Source: Phycisphaerae bacterium (lineage in GTDB: Bacteria > Planctomycetota > Phycisphaerae > UBA1845 > PWPN01). Taken from it: a stretch of 28,205 nucleotides of DNA. How positions within the stretch are numbered: position 1 is the first letter of the stretch; each line of letters starts with the position of its first letter. The stretch spans positions 1 to 28,205 of the forward strand of contig DAOOIV010000072.1 of NCBI GenBank assembly GCA_035384605.1, in the 5' to 3' direction. Below, piece after piece: positions 22,839 through 28,205 of the stretch. Under the pieces are notes generated by a model. The model ran no database searches. It worked only from the letters and a program-made list of their open reading frames with translations, and was not told where the DNA came from. Both the position numbers and the translations under genes were made by a program.

Positions 22839-24143
22839 ATGGCTAGGTGGATCGTGCGCTTGTGTGCGATTGCCGGGCTGGGAGCCATCGTTTGGCTGAC
22901 CTATCGGCAGTTCAGGCCGCGAGAGTATGTTCAAATCCGCACCGTCGAAGTCAGTCGCGGTCCTCTTTGTCTGACAGTGACGGCGACCGGGCGTCTGGCA
23001 CCCACGACCCAGGTTCTCGTCGGCTGCGAAGTCTCTGGAACCGTGGGCGAAATCTTCGTGAACCACAATGGTCGCGTCAAGAAGGGGCAGGTTATAGCCC
23101 GCCTGAAACCAGAGCTTTTCCAGGCGGAACACGAACAGGCGAATGCCGAGCTGGCTCGGGCCCAGGCCACCCTACGCCAACTGGAAGTCCAAGAGGCTGA
23201 GGCCAAACGTCGATTTGAGAGAATCCAGAGACTACAGGCCCAGAACGCGGCGGGCGACGAGGAGTATCGCACCCTGGAGGCTGCCTGGAAAGCTGCCACG
23301 GCCAGCACCGAGGCAGGTCGCGCAGCCGTCCGGGGCGCGCAGAACGCAGTCGATCTGACGAAATACCGTCTTGGAAAGACTGAGGTTATTTCACCCATCG
23401 ACGGGATTGTCTTGGATCGTCGGGTCGACGTGGGCCAGACGGTGGCTGCTGCCCTCATGACGCCCGAGCTTTTTGTGCTGGCGGAGGATCTTTCGCGAAT
23501 GGACCTGTTGGCCGACGTGAGCGAGGCGGACGTCGGTTACATCTGCCCCGGCCAGCAGGCGACTTTCACTGTCAATGCCTATCGTGATCGCGAGTTCTCC
23601 GGCACCGTTCGACAGATTCGCAACCAACCCCACACCGTCGGAAACGTCGTGACCTATGCAGTGGTGATCGAGGTTGCGAACAACGAGTTGCTTCTTAGGC
23701 CGGGCATGCCCGCTGATATCAGCCTTGAAGTTGCCCGACAAGACGACGCCTTAAAGGTGCCCAACGCGGCCCTGCGGTTCTTGCCGCCGATTCCTCCGGA
23801 TGAGATGCGCCGACTCAAAGAGAAAGCCGATTGGCCGCCCACGCCGGAACCGATCCCGGTCGCCGGTGACCTGCGGGCCACGAGCAGGCCCGATGAGGTG
23901 AGCCTTATGCCCCCCCCGATCCAGCCCGGTCAGGGATTCCTGTGGCGGCATGTGAACGGAGCGTGGACCATGGTCCCGGTGTGGACGGGTTACAGCGATA
24001 ACCGCGAGACGATCCTCTACCCGCGCCAGGGCGTTGAGGAAGGCATGACCTTTGTCGCAGAGTACATCGTTTCCAGGAGCGACGCCCAGAGTGAGTTTCA
24101 GAAAGCCATCCTGATGACCGCGCCGGAGAACCGGCGGTTTTGA
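22839..24143 (+). CDS. MacA/HlyD-like periplasmic adaptor (membrane fusion protein)
   Basis: A 434-residue adaptor subunit of a tripartite exporter. It has one N-terminal membrane anchor (about residues 4-22). A split lipoyl domain follows, with GCEVSGTVGEIFVNHNGRVKKG first and then VISPIDGIVLDRRVDVGQTV. Between the two lobes lies an alpha-helical hairpin rich in Ala, Glu and Gln (about 95-175), and then beta-barrel and membrane-proximal domains. Such proteins link an inner-membrane ABC transporter to an outer-membrane channel; no TolC-like channel is encoded here. GGGAG lies 6 nt before the ATG. An insert after KVPNAALRFLPP (about 310-360, Pro-rich) is longer than in E. coli MacA. The ATPase gene follows after 7 nt, and the gene is divergent from the biosynthetic operon. 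Confidence 0.85.
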   Translation: MARWIVRLCAIAGLGAIVWLTYRQFRPREYVQIRTVEVSRGPLCLTVTATGRLAPTTQVLVGCEVSGTVGEIFVNHNGRVKKGQVIARLKPELFQAEHEQANAELARAQATLRQLEVQEAEAKRRFERIQRLQAQNAAGDEEYRTLEAAWKAATASTEAGRAAVRGAQNAVDLTKYRLGKTEVISPIDGIVLDRRVDVGQTVAAALMTPELFVLAEDLSRMDLLADVSEADVGYICPGQQATFTVNAYRDREFSGTVRQIRNQPHTVGNVVTYAVVIEVANNELLLRPGMPADISLEVARQDDALKVPNAALRFLPPIPPDEMRRLKEKADWPPTPEPIPVAGDLRATSRPDEVSLMPPPIQPGQGFLWRHVNGAWTMVPVWTGYSDNRETILYPRQGVEEGMTFVAEYIVSRSDAQSEFQKAILMTAPENRRF

Positions 24144-24150
24144 TCCGAGC

Positions 24151-24936
24151 ATGATGAAACCGATTGTCGAACTGGTGGATGTCCATAAGGTCTATGACAT
24201 GGGCGAGGTCAAGGTACACGCTCTGTGCGGCGTGAATCTGACCATAGCGGAGGGCGAGTTTACCGCCATTATGGGGGCCAGCGGCTCGGGCAAGAGCACC
24301 ATGCTCAATGTTCTCGGCTGCCTGGATCAGCCCACACGCGGACGCTACATCCTTGATGGGCAGCCGGTCGACGACCTCGACGAAGAAGAACTTGCCCGGT
24401 GCCGCCGCATGAAGCTCGGGTTCGTTTTTCAGAACTTCAATCTGCTCCATCGCAGCACGGCCCTCGAAAACATCGAACTGCCGCTCGTCTATCTGGGCAT
24501 CGGCGTGCGGGAACGTTATCGTCGGGCCAAGGAGGTCCTGGAGGTCGTGGGCTTGGCCGACCGGATCAACCACATGCCGTGGCAGCTTTCGGGCGGGCAG
24601 CAGCAGCGCGTCGCCTTGGCCCGGGCCCTGGTGAGCAACCCGCGGCTGCTGCTGGCGGACGAACCGACCGGCAACCTGGATTCCAGGACTGCGGCCGAGG
24701 TGCTCGAACTGATCGCCAGACTCCATCGCGAGGAATCGCTGACCGTGATCCTGGTGACTCACGATGCCGAGATCGCCTCGCGGGCCCATCGCATCGTGAT
24801 GCTGCACGACGGCGCCGTGGTTCACGACCAGCCGTCGCCGCTGTGCGGCGGACCGCCGATTCCGGCCATTAAGAGCCTCGCGCAGGTAAGTTGCGGCGGC
24901 CCCGCTTCAGACGAAAACGCAGGAGGCCGGCCGTGA
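24151..24936 (+). CDS. MacB/LolD-type ABC transporter ATPase
   Basis: A 261-residue ATP-binding subunit of the MacB/LolD/FtsE group. Walker A is GASGSGKST (about 42-50), the Q-loop is VFQNFNLL, the signature is LSGGQQQR, Walker B is LLLADEPTGNLDS, and the H-loop is VTHD. The last 30 or so residues, Pro- and Gly-rich, go beyond the usual ending and may be a linker. In E. coli MacB the ATPase and permease are one chain; here they are two genes joined by a GTGA overlap. Members of this group power lipid, peptide or macrolide export by pulling on the periplasmic side. The second codon is also ATG, so the start could be 24154. Confidence 0.88.
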   Translation: MMKPIVELVDVHKVYDMGEVKVHALCGVNLTIAEGEFTAIMGASGSGKSTMLNVLGCLDQPTRGRYILDGQPVDDLDEEELARCRRMKLGFVFQNFNLLHRSTALENIELPLVYLGIGVRERYRRAKEVLEVVGLADRINHMPWQLSGGQQQRVALARALVSNPRLLLADEPTGNLDSRTAAEVLELIARLHREESLTVILVTHDAEIASRAHRIVMLHDGAVVHDQPSPLCGGPPIPAIKSLAQVSCGGPASDENAGGRP

Positions 24937-26159
24937 CCGCAGTCGTCTGGATCGAGAGCTTCCGGATCGCCTTCCGAGAGATGCGCCGCCATCGCACGCG
25001 GAGCATCCTGACCATGCTGGGAGTGGTCATCGGCGTCGCGGCGATCATCGCGGTGGTGTCCATCAGCCAGGGAGCCAAGCACAGCATCCAGGGACAGATC
25101 GCCAAGGTCGGAAGCAATATGATCCTGATCATCCCCGGCTCGACCAGCCAGGGGGGCGTCCATGGCGGGGCCGGCTCGGCCAAGACCCTGACGATCGAAG
25201 ATGCCGAGGCCCTCCAGCGCGAATGCTCGGCGGTCGCCTATGCCGCCCCCGTCAGCCGGCTGGTCTGCCAGGTGGTCAGTGAGTTGGGAAACTGGTCGAC
25301 CCCGGTTAGCGGGACCAATGCCGACTACCTGAGAGTCCGATCGTGGGGCGTGCAGGCCGGTCGTCCGATGGAGCCGCGAGACGTTGTCAGCGGCGCCAAG
25401 GTCTGTCTTATCGGCAAGACCACCGCCCAGAACCTCTTCGGCCAGGAAGACCCGGTCGGCCAGCGGGTCCGGATCAAAGGCACGCCGATGCAGATTGTCG
25501 GCGTGCTCGAAGAGAAAGGGCAAAACCCCCTTGGATATGACGAGGACGACTCGATCATCGTTCCGATCACCACCTGCTTCCGTCACCTCGCCGGTGACAA
25601 CCGCGTTCATGCGCTGGTCGTCTCCGCCGTCGGCGAAAAGGAAATCCCGATGGCCATCAACCAGATCAGGACCGTGCTGCGACACCGTCACCAGCTTCGC
25701 GAGGCGGACCTCGACGATTTCACCGTCAAAAGCATTTCCGAGGCCGCCAAGACGGCCGAGAAGGCGTCCAACATCATGACCGGCCTGCTGGTCACCATCG
25801 CCGGCATCAGCCTGTTGGTCGGCGGCATCGGCATCATGAATATTATGCTGGTCACGGTCATGGAGCGAACGCGTGAAATCGGCGTCCGCATGGCCCTGGG
25901 TGCCGCCCGACGGATGATCATGCACCAGTTCATGATCGAGGCCGCGACGCTGGCCGGCGTCGGCGGCGCGCTGGGCACCATCCTCGGCGTGCTCGGCAGC
26001 AGTTTCATCTCCAACAAAACCGGCATCCCCGCGATGATGACGCCGTGGCTGATCATCGGTCCGATGACCTTTGCCATCATTGTCGGGGTGGTCTTCGGCC
26101 TGTTGCCCGCCCGCCGTGCCTCGCGGCTCAACCCCGTCGAATCTCTCCGCCACGAGTAA
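24933..26159 (+). CDS. MacB-type ABC transporter permease (FtsX domain)
   Basis: A 408-residue permease with the MacB layout. One membrane helix near the N-terminus (TMLGVVIGVAAIIAVVSI) is followed by a periplasmic domain of about 220 residues and three C-terminal helices of the FtsX domain. The ERTREIGVRMALGAARR coupling loop lies between the first two of these. The protein ends ARRASRLNPVESLRHE, the classic MacB finish. The start is GTG 24933, which overlaps the ATPase stop as GTGA and has AGGAGG 6 nt upstream. An in-frame ATG at 24891 would add a basic extension of 14 residues and lacks a ribosome binding site. Together with the two preceding genes it makes a complete inner-membrane exporter. 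The substrate is unknown. Confidence 0.87.
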   Translation: MTAVVWIESFRIAFREMRRHRTRSILTMLGVVIGVAAIIAVVSISQGAKHSIQGQIAKVGSNMILIIPGSTSQGGVHGGAGSAKTLTIEDAEALQRECSAVAYAAPVSRLVCQVVSELGNWSTPVSGTNADYLRVRSWGVQAGRPMEPRDVVSGAKVCLIGKTTAQNLFGQEDPVGQRVRIKGTPMQIVGVLEEKGQNPLGYDEDDSIIVPITTCFRHLAGDNRVHALVVSAVGEKEIPMAINQIRTVLRHRHQLREADLDDFTVKSISEAAKTAEKASNIMTGLLVTIAGISLLVGGIGIMNIMLVTVMERTREIGVRMALGAARRMIMHQFMIEAATLAGVGGALGTILGVLGSSFISNKTGIPAMMTPWLIIGPMTFAIIVGVVFGLLPARRASRLNPVESLRHE

Positions 26160-26191
26160 CCCGGGCGATGCCGACGCCCCCCACGGCAGGT

Positions 26192-26261
26192 CGCTCCCTT
26201 CACAAGGGGAGTTGGAGGGGTCGTTCGTTCGCCCTTCGTAAGAGGGAGCCGGAGGGGGTCG
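26192..26261. repeat. Two tandem 32-bp imperfect repeats
   Basis: Copies at 26192-26223 and 26230-26261 share the pattern CCCTTC, AAG, GGGAG, GGAGGGG, TCG and agree at roughly 80 per cent once small gaps are allowed. Each unit can fold (CTCCCTT with AAGGGGAG). They resemble the C/G-rich intergenic repeats common in planctomycete genomes. Confidence 0.45.
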
Positions 26262-26389
26262 CGGCGCACAGGCTCCGCCCCGGCGGACCATTTGATCTGG
26301 TGGTCTATTGGTCTGTGAATACAGCAGTCGATCTCGAAAAAAGAGCTGCGTCCCATCCTTGTTCTGAACACAGATACTGGTAGGATTTG

Positions 26390-26602
26390 AGGGTCGGGTC
26401 TGAAGGCCACAGACCCGGCACGGTCACGACGGCCGTGGAGGCAACGGCCCCGGCAATCGTAGACAGGGCCAGCACATTGGACCCGAGGGATGCCGCGGCC
26501 CCGTCGCTCCTTACCGCGAAGGCCCATACAAAAGGCGAACGGAATCCTCGGGGGGAACGCGGCGACGACACCGGTCCAGGCGCCCGACTCGAGAGTGAGC
26601 AC
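26390..26602 (-). pseudogene. Possible remnant of an auxin-efflux-carrier (AEC) permease C-terminus
   Basis: Read on the minus strand, WTGVVAAF in one frame continues in another as PFVWAFAVRSDG, then SNVLALSTIAGAVAST and AVVTVPGLW, if one base is removed from the six-G run at 26550-26555. Ala/Val-rich helices with an LST-x-A and a T-V-P motif after a short G/D-containing loop are what the last helices of AEC-type permeases look like. The region is cut off 13 bp before the MATE gene, and no N-terminal part remains. It is too short for a firm call. It could be coincidental coding-like sequence. Confidence 0.25.
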
Positions 26603-26614
26603 AGGTGAGCGTTC

Positions 26615-28000
26615 ATGTCAGTACTGGTTCGTCGCAGTGTCACAGGCACCCTCTTCTCGATGGCGTTTCCCATGCTGGCCGGCACCTTCGCCATGAACGC
26701 GTACAACCTCACGGACACGTGGTTCATCGCCCAGTTGGGCACGCTCCCGCTGGCGGCGATGGGGTTCGTCTTCCCCGTCGTCATGCTGCTGACGTTCGTG
26801 GCCGGCGGAATCGCGACGGGCATCACCACTCTGGTATCCCACGCTATCGGTCGGCACGATCACGACGACGCCGCCAGGCTCGTCACGCACGGTTTGGCCC
26901 TGACGATCAGCGTGGCGGCAACGATGTCCGTTGGCGGGTATCTGAGCATCACGCCGATCTTCAGACGTCTGGGTGCGGATACCCAGACGCTACCCCTTAT
27001 CGGCGAATACATGCGCACCTGGTATCTGGGAGCGATGTTCATGGCCCTGCCGTTTCTGGGCAACGGCATCCTGATCTCCACGGGCGACTCCAAGTCGGCC
27101 AGCCGATTCATGATTTTGGGAACGGTGCTCAACTTAATGCTCGACCCGATCATGATCTTCGGTTACCTGGGCTTCCCGGCGATGGGCATACGCGGGGCGG
27201 CGTTGGCCACCGTGATCGCGCAGGCGATTTCGACGGTATGGCTTCTTCATCTGCTGCGGCACAGGCACCGTCTGCTGGCGTTCAAGGCCGGCCGGCTGAG
27301 TGAATGGTTTGCCTCGTTCCGGCGGATCCTCGGCTTTGCGGTGCCAAGCATCCTGAGCATGATCCTGATGCCGATCTCCGCTGCGGTGATCACCAGGTTG
27401 ATCAGCCACTTCGGCAACGAGCCGGTGGCGGCCTGCGGTGCCGCCGGCCGCCTCGAGATGTTCGCCTTCGTGGTTCCGATGGCGCTGGGCATTTCGCTCA
27501 CACCGTTCGTGAGCCAGAACTTCGGGGCCGCTCGGGTGGACCGCGTTCGCGAGGCGCAGAAGGTCACCACGTGGTTCGCTCTCGGCTACGGCGGGCTGGT
27601 GGCGGTGGTTTTCTTCCTGAGTGCCCCATGGCTGGCGTCGGTCTTCACGGATGACGCGAAGGTGGCCCGCGTCCTTATCTCCTACATTCGTATTATCTCC
27701 TTCGGTTATGGGATGATGGAAGTGCATCGGTATTGCGGTTTCTTTTTGACGGGCCTGCACAAACCCGTCTGTGCGACGGTGCTGAATGCCATCCGCGTGC
27801 TGGGGCTGCTGATCCCGCTCTCCTACCTCGGGGCACACCTCTACGGGGTGATCGGTGTGTTCGCCGGCCGCCTGGCGACGGACCTGATCGTCGGCAGCAT
27901 CGGCATCATCTGGGTATCGCGCACCTTGCGTTCCTTCCGGACGAATGTGAACCCGACGACGGAACCGGCCACGGCCCGCGCGGAGATAGTACTGCAGTAA
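26615..28000 (+). CDS. MATE-family efflux transporter
   Basis: A 461-residue inner-membrane antiporter of the multidrug and toxic compound extrusion family, with about 12 membrane helices in two similar halves. The first helix region has FPMLAGTFAMNAYNLTDTWFIAQLG, the family hallmark, and the half ends with NLMLDPIMIFG and GIRGAALATVIAQ. The second half starts at about residue 230 with LGFAVPSILSMILMPISAAVITRL and has FVSQNFGAAR, the counterpart motif. The family couples drug or metabolite export to sodium or proton entry. AGGTGA lies about 7 nt before ATG 26615. It appears to be a single-gene unit separated from the MacAB-like operon by 455 bp of repeats and remnants. The substrate cannot be predicted. 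Confidence 0.88.
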   Translation: MSVLVRRSVTGTLFSMAFPMLAGTFAMNAYNLTDTWFIAQLGTLPLAAMGFVFPVVMLLTFVAGGIATGITTLVSHAIGRHDHDDAARLVTHGLALTISVAATMSVGGYLSITPIFRRLGADTQTLPLIGEYMRTWYLGAMFMALPFLGNGILISTGDSKSASRFMILGTVLNLMLDPIMIFGYLGFPAMGIRGAALATVIAQAISTVWLLHLLRHRHRLLAFKAGRLSEWFASFRRILGFAVPSILSMILMPISAAVITRLISHFGNEPVAACGAAGRLEMFAFVVPMALGISLTPFVSQNFGAARVDRVREAQKVTTWFALGYGGLVAVVFFLSAPWLASVFTDDAKVARVLISYIRIISFGYGMMEVHRYCGFFLTGLHKPVCATVLNAIRVLGLLIPLSYLGAHLYGVIGVFAGRLATDLIVGSIGIIWVSRTLRSFRTNVNPTTEPATARAEIVLQ

Positions 28001-28049
28001 GACAAGAAAACGACAGGAAAACGTGTCACCCATTAGCCCCCGTCTTGTC
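28001..28049 (+). terminator. Possible stem-loop after the MATE gene
   Basis: GACAAGA (28001-28007) pairs with TCTTGTC (28043-28049), enclosing a smaller GACA/TGTC pairing. It begins directly after the stop codon. No T-tract follows, so termination is a guess from position. Confidence 0.25.
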
Positions 28050-28157
28050 AAGCGCAGAAAGCTCCCTTAGCGAATCTTTCTTTGTCAGAACGACCGCCTG
28101 AAATCGCCGACGTTGCCGGGCGCCATCCCCACGGCCATGCGTAGACATGTGGGGGTA

Positions 28158-28179
28158 GGGCCGACGCCCCCGTCGGCCC
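28158..28179. repeat. Perfect 9-bp hairpin in the gene-free tail
   Basis: GGGCCGACG and CGTCGGCCC pair perfectly around a CCCC loop. The core GCCGACGCCCCC also occurs near 26170, after the permease gene. This suggests a dispersed intergenic repeat. Nothing else was recognised from 28050 to the window end. Confidence 0.5.
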
Positions 28180-28205
28180 ATCTCCGCTCGGCCCGGAATC
28201 CTTTC

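Noticed and set aside
24822..26291. Long open frame on the minus strand (489 codons)
   Set aside because: It runs exactly antisense to the MacB-type permease, has low-complexity Asp/His/Gly-rich composition typical of a GC-rich shadow frame, and lacks a start signal.

Overview
The window looks like a chromosomal segment of a GC-rich Planctomycetota bacterium, possibly Phycisphaerae-like. The reasons are the set of families present (secreted ThuA-like protein, DUF1080 lipoprotein, sulfatase-superfamily enzyme, GT-C membrane proteins, ECF sigma remnant) and the codon use. Nothing here fixes the lineage below phylum. No rRNA, tRNA or CRISPR array was seen.

Left part (1-10.4 kb). An IS256-family insertion sequence with imperfect terminal inverted repeats carries a transposase broken by one extra G. 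It is followed by a secreted ThuA-like protein with a good sigma70-type promoter, the stump of an ECF sigma factor, azoR on the minus strand, a hairpin-rich gap, a DUF1080 lipoprotein, an ABC-F ATPase that may be read from a leaderless mRNA, and a coupled 727-residue secreted protein of unknown role. A 58-residue very basic protein sits behind a perfect TATAAT box and a leader of about 190 nt able to form perfect hairpins.

Centre (10.4-22.6 kb), the most interesting part. Nine minus-strand genes are packed into one apparent operon. In transcription order they are: a KASIII-like enzyme that keeps the catalytic Cys but lacks the His and Asn; an ICMT/PEMT-like membrane methyltransferase; an extended SDR reductase/epimerase; an alkaline-phosphatase/sulfatase-superfamily enzyme with Thr where the formylglycine Cys should be; a membrane-anchored hexapeptide-repeat acyltransferase; two paralogous GT-C-like membrane proteins; and two paralogous condensation-domain-type acyltransferases. 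ATGA, TAATG, TGAGATG and 3-nt junctions indicate coupled translation. I infer a pathway that builds and decorates an acylated, probably glycosylated lipid or polyketide-like molecule at the envelope. I do not recognise it as a described system.

Right part (22.8-28.2 kb). Divergent from the operon is a three-gene MacA/MacB-type export system (periplasmic adaptor, ATPase, permease as separate polypeptides), a plausible exporter for the operon's product. A decayed gap follows, with a tandem 32-bp repeat and a frameshifted remnant resembling the C-terminus of an auxin-efflux-carrier permease. The last gene is a complete MATE-family exporter, followed by a gene-free tail with a perfect hairpin.
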